A stretch of 64,000 nt of DNA from Flavobacterium ajazii (GTDB lineage: Bacteria > Bacteroidota > Bacteroidia > Flavobacteriales > Flavobacteriaceae), in NCBI RefSeq assembly GCF_010614725.1, contig NZ_JAAEHL010000003.1, positions 496,001 to 560,000 of the forward strand, read 5' to 3'. The notes under the pieces are model-generated. The model ran no database searches. It saw only the letters and a program-made list of their open reading frames with translations, and had not been told where the DNA came from. Below are positions 49,634 through 59,872 of the stretch, piece by piece (within the stretch, counting starts at the first letter, position 1; each line of letters opens with the position of its first letter). The position numbers and the translations under genes are program-made.

Positions 49634-51061
49634 ATGACTAAAACTGCTCAATCGGTATGGGAAAACTGTTTGTCCTTTATAAAAGACAATATTCAAGACC
49701 AGGCATACAAAACTTGGTTTGAGCCAATCAAATCAGTTGAGCTAACCGATAACGCATTATACATTCAGGTTCCAAGTAAATTTTTCTACGAATGGCTCGA
49801 AGAACATTACGTAAAATTATTGAAAGTTGCGCTTACCAAAGAACTGGGAAAAAACGCAAAGTTACTCTATAAAATCAAAATGGAAAACACTTATGGCAAC
49901 AAACAGCCGTTTACCGAACAGCTGCCAAGTGCCAACAGAGTACCAATGAAACCGCAAGAGGTTGATGCTCCGTTTAAAAACCTAAATCCTGAACTTAAAA
50001 ATCCGTTTGTAATTCCTGGGATTAGAAATTTAAAAATCGAATCGCAGTTAAATCCTAATTATAGTTTCGACAATTTCCTTGAAGGGGATTCTAACCGTCT
50101 GGCCCGTTCTGCAGGTATGGCAGTCGCCAACAAACCGGGAGGAACTTCATTTAACCCCTTATTGATTTTTGGAGGAGTTGGTTTAGGAAAAACACACTTA
50201 GCGCATGCTATTGGTGTTGAAGTAAAAGACAAATATCCTGAAAAAACAGTTTTATATATTTCTGCCGAAATTTTCACACAACAATATATTGATTCTGTAA
50301 AAAAGAACAATCGTAATGATTTCATTCATTTTTATCAATTAATCGATGTTCTCATTATTGATGATGTTCAGTTTTTATCAGGAAAATCAGGAACTCAGGA
50401 CGTATTTTTCCATATTTTCAATTATTTGCACCAAAACGGAAAACAGGTAATTTTAACTTCGGATAAAGCTCCAGTTGACATGCAGGATATCGAGCAGCGT
50501 TTATTATCCCGTTTCAAATGGGGATTGTCTGCAGAACTGCACCAACCGGATTATGAGACCCGTATTTCTATTTTAAAAAACATTTTGTATCGAGATGGTG
50601 TTAATATGCCGGAAGACATTATTGAATATGTTGCCCGAAACATCAAAACAAACGTCAGAGAACTTGAGGGAGCTATTATTTCATTAATCGCTCAATCGTC
50701 TTTCAACAAAAAAGAAGTAACAATTGATCTGGCTAAAAGTGTTGTAGAGAAATTTGTTAAAAATGTAAAGAGAGAAATCTCTATCGATTATATTCAAAAA
50801 ATCGTGTCTGATTATTTTCAGTTGGATATTGAAACACTTCAATCAAAAACAAGAAAAAGACATGTAGTTCAGGCGAGACAATTGGCCATGTTTTTTGCAA
50901 AGAAATTCACAAAGGCTTCTTTAGCAAACATTGGTTCCCAAATTGGAGACCGCGATCACGCTACTGTTTTACATGCGTGTAAAACTGTTGACAACTTAGT
51001 TTCTACAGACAAACAATTCAAAAAATTTGTCGAAGACATCAACAAAAAATTAACGCTATAA
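49634..51061 (+). CDS. dnaA: Chromosomal replication initiator protein DnaA
   Basis: The 475-residue initiator binds oriC and opens the duplex. Domain I (1-90) includes WFEPIKSVELTDNALYIQVPSKFFYEWLEEHY. The AAA+ domain III has NPLLIFGGVGLGKTHLAHAIG (Walker A), DVLIIDDVQFLSGK (Walker B) and LTSDKAPVDMQDIEQRLLSRFKWGL (box VII). Domain IV, the DNA-binding domain, contains ETLQSKTRKRHVVQARQLAMFFAKKFTKASLANIGSQIGDRDHATVLHACKTV, the DnaA signature. I see no cluster of DnaA boxes next to it, so the origin may lie elsewhere. Confidence 0.97.
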   Translation: MTKTAQSVWENCLSFIKDNIQDQAYKTWFEPIKSVELTDNALYIQVPSKFFYEWLEEHYVKLLKVALTKELGKNAKLLYKIKMENTYGNKQPFTEQLPSANRVPMKPQEVDAPFKNLNPELKNPFVIPGIRNLKIESQLNPNYSFDNFLEGDSNRLARSAGMAVANKPGGTSFNPLLIFGGVGLGKTHLAHAIGVEVKDKYPEKTVLYISAEIFTQQYIDSVKKNNRNDFIHFYQLIDVLIIDDVQFLSGKSGTQDVFFHIFNYLHQNGKQVILTSDKAPVDMQDIEQRLLSRFKWGLSAELHQPDYETRISILKNILYRDGVNMPEDIIEYVARNIKTNVRELEGAIISLIAQSSFNKKEVTIDLAKSVVEKFVKNVKREISIDYIQKIVSDYFQLDIETLQSKTRKRHVVQARQLAMFFAKKFTKASLANIGSQIGDRDHATVLHACKTVDNLVSTDKQFKKFVEDINKKLTL

Positions 51062-51070
51062 ACGCGCATC

Positions 51071-51538
51071 ATGCCAGTAAAAATTTTAATGGTTTGTTTG
51101 GGAAATATTTGCAGATCACCTTTAGCCGAAGGTATTTTAGCATCCAAATTGCCAAAAGAAAATTTTATAGTTGATTCAGCAGGAACAGGCTCCTGGCATG
51201 TAGGTCATTCACCTGACAAAAGATCTATTGCTGTTGCTCAAAAAAACGGCTTATGTATCGATCAACAAAAAGGAAGACAATTCAAGACTTCTGATTTTGA
51301 TGAATTTGATTACATTTATGTCATGGATAATTCGAATTTTCGTGATATCATTCACCTTGCCAAAACTCCAGAACACAAAAGCAAAGTAAATCTTATTCTA
51401 AATGAATTATTTCCGAATGAAAATGTCGACGTCCCAGATCCATACTACGGAGCTGTTAACGGATTTGACAATGTCTATCAGATGTTAGACGAAGTTTCCG
51501 AAATAATTGCCCAAAAACTTATCAAAAAACATTCTTAA
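51071..51538 (+). CDS. Low-molecular-weight protein-tyrosine phosphatase
   Basis: A 155-residue phosphatase. VCLGNICRSP (Cys9 to Arg15, CX5R) is the active site, and DVPDPYYG near residue 120 carries the general-acid aspartate. The fold and length match LMW-PTPs such as Wzb or YwlE, which dephosphorylate tyrosine kinases or arginine phosphates. It starts nine bases after dnaA, so it may share its transcript. No tyrosine kinase or capsule gene is adjacent, which leaves the partner unknown. Confidence 0.93.
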   Translation: MPVKILMVCLGNICRSPLAEGILASKLPKENFIVDSAGTGSWHVGHSPDKRSIAVAQKNGLCIDQQKGRQFKTSDFDEFDYIYVMDNSNFRDIIHLAKTPEHKSKVNLILNELFPNENVDVPDPYYGAVNGFDNVYQMLDEVSEIIAQKLIKKHS

Positions 51539-51540
51539 TT

Positions 51541-51580
51541 TACTTTTTCAATTACTTGATGATCAATAATTGAAAAAGTA
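51541..51580 (+). terminator. Hairpin after the LMW phosphatase gene
   Basis: tactttttcaatta at 51541-51554 pairs perfectly with taattgaaaaagta at 51567-51580, with a 12-base loop. It overlaps the few bases after the stop codon. It is followed by a modest T-rich stretch, so termination is likely but not certain. Confidence 0.6.
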
Positions 51581-51603
51581 TTTCATTTTATAATCTATAA
51601 CAT

Positions 51604-52317
51604 ATGAAACTTCCGGGAAAATTATATTTAATTCCAACTACTATGGGCGAAAGTGACCCAATGGATGTTTTACCGCAAACTGTAAAAAGAAGTATTGAAC
51701 TTATAGATTATTATATTGTTGAAAACGAAAAAACAGCCCGAAAATCCATAAAAGCAGTTTTACCGGAGAAAAAACAGTCGGAACTAGTTCTTTTTACACT
51801 TAACAAACGAACTGAAACAAGCGAACATTTAGAATTCATAAAACCTTTATTGGAAGGAAAAAATATGGGTTTAATGAGCGAAGCCGGTTGTCCGGGCGTT
51901 GCAGACCCGGGTGCAGTTATTGTAAAACTGGCGCATGAAAAAGGAATTCAGGTTGTGCCTTTGGTTGGTCCTTCTTCTATCCTATTAGCGATGATGGCAT
52001 CTGGAATGAACGGACAGAGTTTTACTTTCAACGGTTATCTGCCAATTGACAAAGACGAAAAAAAATCAGCTTTAAGACATTTTGAAAAATTATCTCAAGA
52101 TAAAAACCAATCACAGATTTTTATTGAAACTCCTTACAGAAACAATAAACTGGCAGAAGATCTTTTGCAGATTTTAAATCCTTCAACACATCTTTGTATT
52201 GCAACTGATATTACTTTGCCGACAGAATTTATCAAAACAATGAAAGTTTCAGATTGGAAGAAGCTGAAAATTGATATTGATAAACGTCCTACTATTTTTA
52301 TTATTCATAAAATGTAA
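51604..52317 (+). CDS. RsmI-like tetrapyrrole-methylase-family SAM-dependent methyltransferase
   Basis: The 237-residue protein starts GKLYLIPTTMGESDPMDVLPQTVKRSIELIDYYIVENEKTARKSIKAV and has GKNMGLMSEAGCPGVADPGAVIVKLAHEKGIQVVPLVGPSSILLAMMASG, which match the SAM-binding parts of RsmI, the 16S rRNA C1402 ribose methyltransferase. It differs from RsmI proper in the N-terminal motif (usually LYLVATPIGNLxD) and in lacking the C-terminal domain, and it is short at 237 residues. Target RNA is therefore uncertain. Promoters are not obvious; a hairpin precedes it. Confidence 0.82.
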   Translation: MKLPGKLYLIPTTMGESDPMDVLPQTVKRSIELIDYYIVENEKTARKSIKAVLPEKKQSELVLFTLNKRTETSEHLEFIKPLLEGKNMGLMSEAGCPGVADPGAVIVKLAHEKGIQVVPLVGPSSILLAMMASGMNGQSFTFNGYLPIDKDEKKSALRHFEKLSQDKNQSQIFIETPYRNNKLAEDLLQILNPSTHLCIATDITLPTEFIKTMKVSDWKKLKIDIDKRPTIFIIHKM

Positions 52318-52333
52318 TTTAAATCTCGTTATC

Positions 52334-52795
52334 ATGAAAAAATTTTTAATTCTATTTTTAACTTTTTTTTTACAAAACATCTTTGCTCAAACTCCAACGA
52401 AAAGCGAAATTATCACATTGGATGAACCAATTAATAAACCTTACCCAGAAGGCGACGTTCCTAATAATGATTACAATGTTTATAATACTGCCGGAATAGA
52501 TATTAAACCAGATTTCCCGGGAGGAATGATTGAATTTAATAAATTTGTTGAAAAGAATTTTAAAATTCCTGCAAGTAATCCAGAATTAAAAGGAAAAGTT
52601 TATGTCACTTTTGTCATAGAAAAAGATGGTTCTTTAAGCGAGATTAGAATATTGAGAGATATTGGCTTCGAAACAGGAAGGGAAGCAATTCGTGTTTTAA
52701 AAATGTCTCCGAAATGGAGTCCTGGAAAACAAAATAATAAAACCGTTAGAGTTCTTTTTTCTGCCCCTATGTATGTAAATAGTTCTCCAAAATAA
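52334..52795 (+). CDS. Secreted TonB C-terminal-domain protein
   Basis: A 153-residue protein with a signal peptide (MKKFLILFLTFFLQNIFAQ). After a linker of about 50 residues comes PDFPGGMIEFNKFVEKNFKIP, GKVYVTFVIEKDGSLSEIRILRDIGFETGREAIRVLKMSPKWSPGKQNNKTVRVLFSAPM, the TonB C-terminal fold (GKVYVxFVIxKDGxLxxIxVLRxxG). There is no membrane-anchored proline-rich arm, so it cannot drive transport alone and may be an envelope-associated TonB-domain protein. I start at ATG 52334 because the longer frame overlaps the previous gene. Confidence 0.85.
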   Translation: MKKFLILFLTFFLQNIFAQTPTKSEIITLDEPINKPYPEGDVPNNDYNVYNTAGIDIKPDFPGGMIEFNKFVEKNFKIPASNPELKGKVYVTFVIEKDGSLSEIRILRDIGFETGREAIRVLKMSPKWSPGKQNNKTVRVLFSAPMYVNSSPK

Positions 52796-52830
52796 TTACT
52801 CTCAAGTTTTTTCTCTAATCAAACTTTATC

Positions 52831-53958
52831 ATGAGTAAACTCCCTAACGTCACCACAAGCATCTTTACGGTAATGTCAAAAATGGCTGCAGAATACAATG
52901 CGATAAATCTTTCTCAGGGATTTCCAAATTTTCCCGTTGATGAAAGATTGACCGACATTGTTGCAAGATTAGCAAAGAAAAATGTGCATCAATATACGCC
53001 AATGGCAGGTTATCCGCCGTTGATGAATAAAATTGTAAAATTAATCCAGAGTTCTTATAATAGAACAATTAATCCTGATATAGAACTTTTGGTTACAGCA
53101 GGTGCCACTCAGGGAATTTTTACAACCATTTTGGCTTTAATAAAAGAAAACGATGAAGTCATTATTCTGGATCCAAGCTATGACTCTTACGAATCTCCTG
53201 TTTTACTATGCAAAGCCAAACCAGTTCGGGTGGCGCTAAACGATGATTACACTCCAAATTGGGAAACGATTGAAAAAGCCTGTTCTGCAAAAAGCAGAAT
53301 GATGATTATCAACAATCCGCATAATCCAACAGGGAAAATTTTAACCGAAAATGATTTTATTCAATTAAAAAATCTTCTTGAAAAATATCCTGAAATCATT
53401 GTTTTATCTGATGAAGTATACGAATACATTACTTTTGAAGAAAAACATATTTCTACCCATACAAAAGATTTCCTTTTAGATCGTTGTGTTATGGTTTCTT
53501 CTTTCGGAAAATCTTTTCACATTACAGGCTGGAAAATTGGTTACACCATTGCTCCGGAACATTTAATGAAAGAAATCAAAAAAGTACATCAATTTTTGGT
53601 TTTTAGTGTTAACAGCATTTCACAGTTTGCAATAAGCGAATATTTAGATGTTGTTGATGTAAATTTACTTGGAAAATTCTATCAGGAAAAAAGAGATTAT
53701 TTTCAAAAATTGCTTCAAAACAGTCGGTTTGAACTAAAACCTTGTGAGGGCACTTATTTTCAGGTTGCTTCTTATGCTTCAATTTCTGATGAAGATGATG
53801 TAACTTTCTGCAAAAAACTAATCACTGATCATGGAGTTGCTGCAATTCCAATTTCAACTTTTTATTCAGATCATAAAGACAAGAGATTAATTCGTTTTTG
53901 TTTCGCTAAAGATAACTTTACACTCGAATCTGCAGCAAAAAAAATATGTGTAATATGA
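52831..53958 (+). CDS. PLP-dependent aminotransferase, methionine/kynurenine aminotransferase type
   Basis: A 375-residue fold-type I aminotransferase. NLSQGFPNFPVDERL and YTPMAGYPPLMNKI (substrate and PLP contacts), VTAGATQGIFTTILAL, INNPHNPTGK, LSDEVYEYITFE, and SSFGKSFHITGWKIGY with the PLP-binding lysine are in the order of YbdL and kynurenine aminotransferase. It probably transaminates methionine, glutamine or aromatic amino acids. It lies 36 bases after the TonB-like gene. Confidence 0.93.
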   Translation: MSKLPNVTTSIFTVMSKMAAEYNAINLSQGFPNFPVDERLTDIVARLAKKNVHQYTPMAGYPPLMNKIVKLIQSSYNRTINPDIELLVTAGATQGIFTTILALIKENDEVIILDPSYDSYESPVLLCKAKPVRVALNDDYTPNWETIEKACSAKSRMMIINNPHNPTGKILTENDFIQLKNLLEKYPEIIVLSDEVYEYITFEEKHISTHTKDFLLDRCVMVSSFGKSFHITGWKIGYTIAPEHLMKEIKKVHQFLVFSVNSISQFAISEYLDVVDVNLLGKFYQEKRDYFQKLLQNSRFELKPCEGTYFQVASYASISDEDDVTFCKKLITDHGVAAIPISTFYSDHKDKRLIRFCFAKDNFTLESAAKKICVI

Positions 53959-54010
53959 AGTTTTTCGAAAATTTATAACAATATTATGCACGCATCCTAT
54001 TTAAATTAAC

Positions 54011-54018
54011 TAATTTTG
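54011..54018 (+). promoter_or_regulatory. -7 promoter element of the SDR gene at 54034
   Basis: TAATTTTG, a full match to TAnnTTTG, 16 bases before ATG 54034. Confidence 0.55.
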
Positions 54019-54033
54019 TAAAATAAAAAAAGT

Positions 54034-54915
54034 ATGAGCTATACAGATAAAATGTTACGGGACGATGCTTTAAAAGGTAAAGTCATTGTGGTTACAGGCG
54101 GCGGAAGCGGTTTAGGGAAAGCAATGACTAAATATTTTTTAGAATTAGGAGCTCAGGTAGCCATTACTTCAAGAGATTTAGAAAAGCTTAAAACAACTGC
54201 GACAGAGCTGGAAACTGAAACCGGTGGAAAATGTTTGCCTCTTCAATGTGATGTTCGTCATTATGAAGAAGTCGAAAACATGCTTCAGGAAGTTCTAAAA
54301 ACTTTTGGAAAAGTAGATGTTCTTTTAAATAACGCAGCCGGAAATTTCATTTCTCCAACAGAGCGTTTGTCTGCCAATGCATTTGACACTGTTATAGATA
54401 TTGTACTAAAGGGTACAAAAAACTGTACACTTGCGTTTGGAAAACACTGGATTGACAGTAAACAGACATCAGCAACGATTTTAAATATTGTAACAACTTA
54501 TGCCTGGACAGGATCAGCTTATGTAGTACCAAGTGCTACAGCAAAAGCAGGAGTTTTGGCTATGACAAGAAGTTTGGCTGTTGAATGGGCAAAATACGGA
54601 ATCCGTTCTAATGCAATTGCTCCTGGACCTTTCCCGACTAAGGGCGCATGGGACAGATTGTTACCGGGAGATTTGGCAGAGAAATTTGATATGGCAAAAA
54701 AAGTTCCATTAAAACGTGTAGGTGATCATCAGGAACTGGCAAATTTGGCAGCATATTTGGTGTCTGATTTTTCAGCTTACGTAAATGGTGATGTTATTAC
54801 TATTGATGGAGGTGAATGGCTAAAAGGGGCAGGACAATTCAACTTATTAGAAGCAATTCCCGAAGAACTTTGGGACCAACTTGAAATGATGATAAAAGCA
54901 AAAAAGAATAAATAA
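54034..54915 (+). CDS. SDR, 2,4-dienoyl-CoA reductase-like
   Basis: A 293-residue short-chain dehydrogenase. VTGGGSGLGKAMTKYFLELGAQVAITSRDLEKL is the NADP-binding start (TGxxxGxG with an arginine that favours NADPH), NNAAGNFISPTERLSANAFDTVIDIVLKGTKN is the central motif, and an atypical active-site region lies around TTYAWTGSAYVVPSATAKAGVLAM, in which a VxxxxxK pattern replaces the usual YxxxK. This matches mammalian peroxisomal 2,4-dienoyl-CoA reductase (DECR), used for unsaturated fatty acids. It has its own promoter and is followed by a terminator. Confidence 0.88.
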   Translation: MSYTDKMLRDDALKGKVIVVTGGGSGLGKAMTKYFLELGAQVAITSRDLEKLKTTATELETETGGKCLPLQCDVRHYEEVENMLQEVLKTFGKVDVLLNNAAGNFISPTERLSANAFDTVIDIVLKGTKNCTLAFGKHWIDSKQTSATILNIVTTYAWTGSAYVVPSATAKAGVLAMTRSLAVEWAKYGIRSNAIAPGPFPTKGAWDRLLPGDLAEKFDMAKKVPLKRVGDHQELANLAAYLVSDFSAYVNGDVITIDGGEWLKGAGQFNLLEAIPEELWDQLEMMIKAKKNK

Positions 54916-54969
54916 TTACAAGTGCTTACTAAATTCAGAATATTTTATTAAAACTATACTGATTGCACG

Positions 54970-55000
54970 AAATCCCGAAGGTTTTACTTTCGGGATTTTT
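54970..55000 (+). terminator. Terminator after the DECR-like gene
   Basis: aaatcccgaa at 54970-54979 pairs with ttcgggattt at 54989-54998, with a 9-base loop and a T-run after it. Confidence 0.85.
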
Positions 55001-55136
55001 TTTATGTTTTTTCGACTATAAGTGATATAAATTCAATGAAGTAAAAAAATGTTTGAATATTCTAATCACTTATATTTACTAACATTACCAATATGGTTTA
55101 AATGAATAATACATATAACCAATTCACTTAAATTAT

Positions 55137-55144
55137 TATTTTTG
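55137..55144 (+). promoter_or_regulatory. -7 promoter element of udk
   Basis: TATTTTTG, a full match to TAnnTTTG, 26 bases before ATG 55170. Confidence 0.55.
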
Positions 55145-55169
55145 CGAAACAAATTATAACATCAAAATT

Positions 55170-55778
55170 ATGCTCATTATTGGACTTGCAGGAGGAACAG
55201 GAAGTGGAAAAACAACCGTAGTACATCAAATCATGAATGAATTGCCAGACACAGAAGTAGGCGTGATTTCTCAGGATTCATACTACAAAGAAACCCACAA
55301 TTTGTCATTTGATGAAAGAGCCTTAATCAATTTTGACCATCCTCGTGCTATCGATTTCGAATTACTGGTAAAACATCTTAAAGCTTTAAAAGCAGGTGAA
55401 ACAATAGATCAGCCGGTTTATTCTTTTATTCAGCATAACAGGACAGATGACACCGTTTCTACACATCCAAGAAAAGTAATGATTGTTGAAGGCATTTTAA
55501 TTTTGACCAATCCGGAATTACGTGATATGTTTGACATTAAAATTTTCGTTCATGCAGATTCTGATGAAAGATTAATTCGTCGTTTAAAAAGAGATATTTC
55601 AGAACGCGGGCGCGATATCGACGAAGTTTTAAATCGTTATCAAAACACCTTAAAACCTATGCATGAGCAATTTATAGAACCCTCAAAAGCATTTGCCGAC
55701 ATTATAATTCCAAATGACAAATACAATACAGTCGCAATTGATGTGGTTCGTGCCGTAATTAATCAGCGAATTTCATAA
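55170..55778 (+). CDS. udk: Uridine kinase
   Basis: The 202-residue enzyme phosphorylates uridine and cytidine in pyrimidine salvage. GLAGGTGSGKTT (residues 5-16) is the P-loop. VISQDSYYKETHNLSFDERALINFDHP, PVYSFIQHNRTDDTVSTHPRKVMIVEGILIL, and FVHADSDERLIRRLKRDISERGRD complete the family pattern. It is the first gene of a run with the divIC-like gene and mutA-mutB; a hairpin element lies in the gap before the divIC-like gene. Confidence 0.96.
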   Translation: MLIIGLAGGTGSGKTTVVHQIMNELPDTEVGVISQDSYYKETHNLSFDERALINFDHPRAIDFELLVKHLKALKAGETIDQPVYSFIQHNRTDDTVSTHPRKVMIVEGILILTNPELRDMFDIKIFVHADSDERLIRRLKRDISERGRDIDEVLNRYQNTLKPMHEQFIEPSKAFADIIIPNDKYNTVAIDVVRAVINQRIS

Positions 55779-55840
55779 TTTTTATTGTAAATTTATTCCA
55801 TAAAAATAAGGAGCTGTTTGCTTTGCCAGTTCGCTCCGCC

Positions 55841-55917
55841 CGTGTCCCGCTCTCGCCTTTATCTTTTTATCGCAGAAAAAGCCATAAAAAGGATACCGGC
55901 TCCATCGGGGCTAAAAA
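55841..55917 (+). repeat. Dispersed hairpin element, copy 2
   Basis: CCCGCTCT at 55846-55853 and ATCGGGGCTAAAAA ending at 55917 match copy 1. The inner hairpin is different: ctttttat at 55863-55870 pairs with ataaaaag at 55884-55891. The element ends 10 bases before ATG 55928. The longer frame from 55823 reads through it and is not a genuine N-terminus. Confidence 0.7.
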
Positions 55918-55927
55918 TAAAACTAAA

Positions 55928-56254
55928 ATGAAAAATCCGTATAAAGATAAATCCTGGTTCAGATTCCTAAGCAATAAATATGTTTGGGTTTTGCTGTTTT
56001 TTATAGTATGGATGCTGTTTTTAGATAATTATTCTTATTTCGACCATCGGTTTTTAAACGATCAGATTCATGAGCTTGAGGACAATAAAACCTATTATCA
56101 GGAAGAAATAAAAAAAGACGAGGAACAAATCAAACAACTCAAAAATCCTGAACAGATTGAGAAATATGCCCGCGAAAAGTACTTCATGAAAAAAGACAGT
56201 GAAGACATATACATTATCAAATTTGAAGGAGATACGATTCAGGAAAAAGAATAA
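55928..56254 (+). CDS. FtsB/DivIC-type septum formation protein
   Basis: The 108-residue bitopic protein has a cytoplasmic N-terminus, one membrane segment (YVWVLLFFIVWMLFLDNY) and a periplasmic coiled coil (FLNDQIHELEDNKTYYQEEIKKDEEQIKQLKNPEQIEKYAREKYFMKKDSEDIYII). The coiled coil followed by PEQIEKYAREKYFM is the FtsB/DivIC pattern. It is part of the divisome and controls septal peptidoglycan synthesis together with FtsL and FtsQ. The start is ATG 55928; the longer upstream frame comes from the repeat element. Its start lies 16 bases before mutA. Confidence 0.85.
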   Translation: MKNPYKDKSWFRFLSNKYVWVLLFFIVWMLFLDNYSYFDHRFLNDQIHELEDNKTYYQEEIKKDEEQIKQLKNPEQIEKYAREKYFMKKDSEDIYIIKFEGDTIQEKE

Positions 56255-56269
56255 TTAGAAAAACATCAA

Positions 56270-57634
56270 ATGGCTACTACCCTATTCGACGATTTTAGTC
56301 CGATTTCATCCAAACAATGGAAACAAAAAATTCAGTTTGAACTGGATGGAGCCGATTACAACAAAACTGTAATCTGGAATTCTCCTGAAGATATTCAGGT
56401 AAAACCATTTTACCATTACGATGAAGATTTTAAAACTGCTCCGGTAAAAACACAGGCTTCCAATTTTAAAATCTGCCAAAACATATTTGTTTACGATATT
56501 GAAAAATCGATTCAAAGAGCCATTAATACTCTGGAAAGAGGTGCAGAAAGTTTACGTTTTACCATTCAAAATGAAAAAATAGATATTCAAAAATTATTAA
56601 AAAACCTTCCTTTAGAAAACCGAATCGTTTACTTTAATTTGAATTTTATTTCAATCGATTTCGTAAAAAAACTGGATACTATTTCAATTCAAAAAAATAC
56701 TCTTTTTTATTGTAATTTTGATCCAATTGGACATTTAGCCCGAGAAGGAAACTGGTTTATAACATCTGATAAAAATAACTTTGAAACTCTCGAAAAACTT
56801 TCGATAGCAACTTCCAATCTTTCTTTACTAAGTGTTGATTTAGGTCTCTACCAAAATGCCGGAGCAAATATAACACAACAGATTGCATACAGTCTGGCAC
56901 ATGCAAACGAATATCTAAATCGCTTTCCTGACTTGACAAAACCAATTGTATTTCAAATAGCTGCAGGAACTAATTATTTCTTTGAAATTGCAAAACTTCG
57001 TGCCTTGCGAATGCTTTTCAATTTAATTGCTTCCGAATACAATCCAGATTTAGAATGTCATTTATTGGTTACACCAACCAAACGCAATAAAACCATATAC
57101 GATTACAATGTCAACATGCTTCGCACCACAACAGAATGTATGTCGGCAATATTAGGAGGTGCAGATGCTGTTGCTAATTTGCCTTATGACTTCTTGTATC
57201 ACAAAGACAATGAATTTGGCGACCGGATTGCAAGAAATCAACTATTGATTTTAAAACATGAAAGTTATTTTGACAAAGTAGACAACCCAGCTGATGGCAG
57301 TTATTATATTGAAAGCTTAACCATTCAACTGGCAGAAAAAAGTCTGGCTTTATTTAAAGATATTGAAAGTAATGGAGGCTTTTTAAAACTTTTGAATGAT
57401 GGAACCATCAAGAAGAAAATTCAGGAAAGCGCTAATAAAGAACAGGAATTATTTGATACCCAAAAAGAAGTTTTATTAGGCACGAATAAATATCCAAATC
57501 CGGAAGACAAAATGAAACACGATTTAGAACTGTTTCCTTTTGTAAAAATAAAACCAAGAAAAACATTAATTACACCAATTATAGAAAAAAGATTAGCTGA
57601 GAAAGTTGAACAAGAAAGACTTGAAATTGAGTAA
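56270..57634 (+). CDS. mutA: Methylmalonyl-CoA mutase, small subunit
   Basis: The 454-residue subunit is similar to the MutB barrel domain but lacks the C-terminal cobalamin-binding domain. [51 protein letters not shown] matches the substrate barrel. [51 protein letters not shown] corresponds to the conserved [15 protein letters not shown] region of the large subunit. It is non-catalytic and forms the heterodimer with MutB. The spacing to mutB is 38 bases, and both follow the divIC-like gene. The pathway converts succinyl-CoA and methylmalonyl-CoA. Confidence 0.92.
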   Translation: MATTLFDDFSPISSKQWKQKIQFELDGADYNKTVIWNSPEDIQVKPFYHYDEDFKTAPVKTQASNFKICQNIFVYDIEKSIQRAINTLERGAESLRFTIQNEKIDIQKLLKNLPLENRIVYFNLNFISIDFVKKLDTISIQKNTLFYCNFDPIGHLAREGNWFITSDKNNFETLEKLSIATSNLSLLSVDLGLYQNAGANITQQIAYSLAHANEYLNRFPDLTKPIVFQIAAGTNYFFEIAKLRALRMLFNLIASEYNPDLECHLLVTPTKRNKTIYDYNVNMLRTTTECMSAILGGADAVANLPYDFLYHKDNEFGDRIARNQLLILKHESYFDKVDNPADGSYYIESLTIQLAEKSLALFKDIESNGGFLKLLNDGTIKKKIQESANKEQELFDTQKEVLLGTNKYPNPEDKMKHDLELFPFVKIKPRKTLITPIIEKRLAEKVEQERLEIE

Positions 57635-57672
57635 TTTTAAACGTAATTAATATTCACACCCAGAATGTCTCC

Positions 57673-59814
57673 ATGATAAGAAAAGACCTTAGACATATCA
57701 AGTTAGATGTTAAAAGTGAGACGTTAGACGAACTGACGCATAACTCTGAGCCTATAAATCAAAATTTTACCACAGCCGAAGGAATCGAAATCAAAAAAAA
57801 CTATTCTGAAAAAGATATTGAAGAATTGGATTTTTTAGATTTTGGAGCAGGTTTTGCGCCAAACTTGAGAGGTCCTTATACGACCATGTATGTACAAAAA
57901 CCATGGACCATTCGACAATATGCGGGGTTTTCAACAGCTGAAGAAAGCAATGCTTTTTACAGAAAAAATTTAGCATCCGGTCAAAAAGGTTTATCGATCG
58001 CTTTTGATTTACCGACCCATCGTGGCTATGACTCCGATCATGAACGAGTTGTTGGAGATGTTGGAAAAGCAGGTGTTGCTATTGACTCTGTAGAAGATAT
58101 GAAAATCCTTTTCGATCAGATTCCATTAGATGAAATGTCGGTATCCATGACCATGAATGGCGCAGTTTTGCCCATTATGGCTTTTTATATTGTTGCTGCA
58201 GAAGAACAAGGCGTTCCAACTGAAAAACTTTCAGGAACCATACAGAATGATATTTTAAAAGAGTTCATGGTTCGTAATACGTACATCTATCCCCCAACGC
58301 CTTCAATGAAGATTATTGCCGATATTTTTGCATTCACAAGTAAAAAAATACCAAAATTCAATTCTATCTCAATTTCAGGATACCATATGCAGGAAGCGGG
58401 TGCAACAGCTCATATTGAACTGGCGTATACTTTAGCAGATGGCCTTGAATACATCCGAACGGGATTATCAACAGGGATGACTATTGATCAATTTGCTCCA
58501 AGATTATCATTTTTTTGGGCTATCGGTATGAATCATTTTATGGAAATTGCCAAAATGAGAGCCGGAAGAATGATTTGGGCGAAACTGGTAAAACAATTCA
58601 ATCCAAAAAGTGATAAATCATTAATTTTAAGAACGCATTGTCAGACAAGCGGATGGAGTTTAACTGAACAGGATCCTTTTAATAATGTAACCCGAACTTG
58701 TATTGAAGCTTCCTCAGCTGTATTTGGAGGAACACAATCATTACATACCAATGCCCTTGATGAAGCAATTGCTTTACCAACAGACTTTTCTGCAAGAATT
58801 GCGCGTAACACTCAGATTTTTTTGCAAGAAGAAACTAAAATCACCAAAACGGTAGATCCATGGGCAGGAAGTTATTATGTCGAAAGCCTTACCAATGAAA
58901 TGGTAGAGAAAACCTGGAAGCTCATTGAAGAAGTAGAAGAATTAGGCGGAATGACGAAAGCCATTGAAACCGGAATTCCCAAACTTAGAATTGAGGAGGC
59001 TGCAGCAAAAAAACAAGCAAGAATTGACAGTGGACAAGATATTATTGTAGGCGTAAATAAATTTAGATTAGAAACAGAAGATCCTTTGCATATTTTAGAT
59101 GTAGACAACCAAATGGTTCGCAAAAAACAAATTGAACATCTTTCAACAATAAAAACAAACAGAAATACTGAAAAAGTAAACCAATCACTCGAAAAATTAA
59201 TTTATTGTGCAAAAACCGGTCAGGGAAATTTACTGGAAATTGCGATTGAAACTGCGAGAAACAGAGCAACTTTAGGCGAAATTAGTAATGCTCTCGAAAG
59301 TGTTTTTGGCAGGTTCGAAGCACAAATAAAATCTATTAGTGGTGTGTATAGTGCAGCAATTAAAAACGACGAGAATTTTGAAAAAGCAAAACAACTAGCT
59401 GATGTTTTTGCTAAACAAGAAGGAAGACGCCCAAGAATCATGATTGCCAAAATGGGACAGGATGGTCATGACCGTGGAGCAAAAGTAGTAGCCACAGGTT
59501 ATGCGGATATGGGATTTGATGTTGATATTGGTCCGCTATTTCAGACTCCTTCAGAAGCTGCTAAACAAGCAGTAGAAAATGATGTACATATTTTAGGTAT
59601 TTCGTCATTGGCTGCCGGTCATAAAACATTGGTACCTCAGGTAATTGAAGAACTAAAAAAACATGACCGTGAAGATATTATGGTCATTGTTGGAGGTGTA
59701 ATTCCTTCGCAGGACTATCAATATTTATTTGATGCCGGAGCAGTAGCTATTTTTGGACCTGGTACAAAAATTAGTGATACTGCCATCAAAATTTTAGAAA
59801 TCTTAATTGATTAA
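57673..59814 (+). CDS. mutB: Methylmalonyl-CoA mutase, large (catalytic) subunit
   Basis: The 713-residue subunit isomerises methylmalonyl-CoA to succinyl-CoA with adenosylcobalamin. The TIM barrel has [57 protein letters not shown], with the YAGFSTA catalytic tyrosine region. The C-terminal Rossmann domain has [10 protein letters not shown] with His599 as cobalt ligand (DxHxxG at 597-602), followed by [25 protein letters not shown]. MeaB, its GTPase chaperone, is encoded at 14652-15740. The strong terminator at 59831 follows. Confidence 0.97.
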   Translation: MIRKDLRHIKLDVKSETLDELTHNSEPINQNFTTAEGIEIKKNYSEKDIEELDFLDFGAGFAPNLRGPYTTMYVQKPWTIRQYAGFSTAEESNAFYRKNLASGQKGLSIAFDLPTHRGYDSDHERVVGDVGKAGVAIDSVEDMKILFDQIPLDEMSVSMTMNGAVLPIMAFYIVAAEEQGVPTEKLSGTIQNDILKEFMVRNTYIYPPTPSMKIIADIFAFTSKKIPKFNSISISGYHMQEAGATAHIELAYTLADGLEYIRTGLSTGMTIDQFAPRLSFFWAIGMNHFMEIAKMRAGRMIWAKLVKQFNPKSDKSLILRTHCQTSGWSLTEQDPFNNVTRTCIEASSAVFGGTQSLHTNALDEAIALPTDFSARIARNTQIFLQEETKITKTVDPWAGSYYVESLTNEMVEKTWKLIEEVEELGGMTKAIETGIPKLRIEEAAAKKQARIDSGQDIIVGVNKFRLETEDPLHILDVDNQMVRKKQIEHLSTIKTNRNTEKVNQSLEKLIYCAKTGQGNLLEIAIETARNRATLGEISNALESVFGRFEAQIKSISGVYSAAIKNDENFEKAKQLADVFAKQEGRRPRIMIAKMGQDGHDRGAKVVATGYADMGFDVDIGPLFQTPSEAAKQAVENDVHILGISSLAAGHKTLVPQVIEELKKHDREDIMVIVGGVIPSQDYQYLFDAGAVAIFGPGTKISDTAIKILEILID

Positions 59815-59830
59815 AAAAAGTCAATTGTAT

Positions 59831-59860
59831 AAAAAAACCCGATAATTTTCGGGTTTTTGT
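59831..59860. terminator. Bidirectional terminator after mutB
   Basis: aaaaacccga at 59833-59842 pairs with tcgggttttt at 59849-59858, with A- and T-runs at both ends. It can serve mutB and the convergent lysozyme-like gene. Confidence 0.85.
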
Positions 59861-59872
59861 TTTTTGTAATTT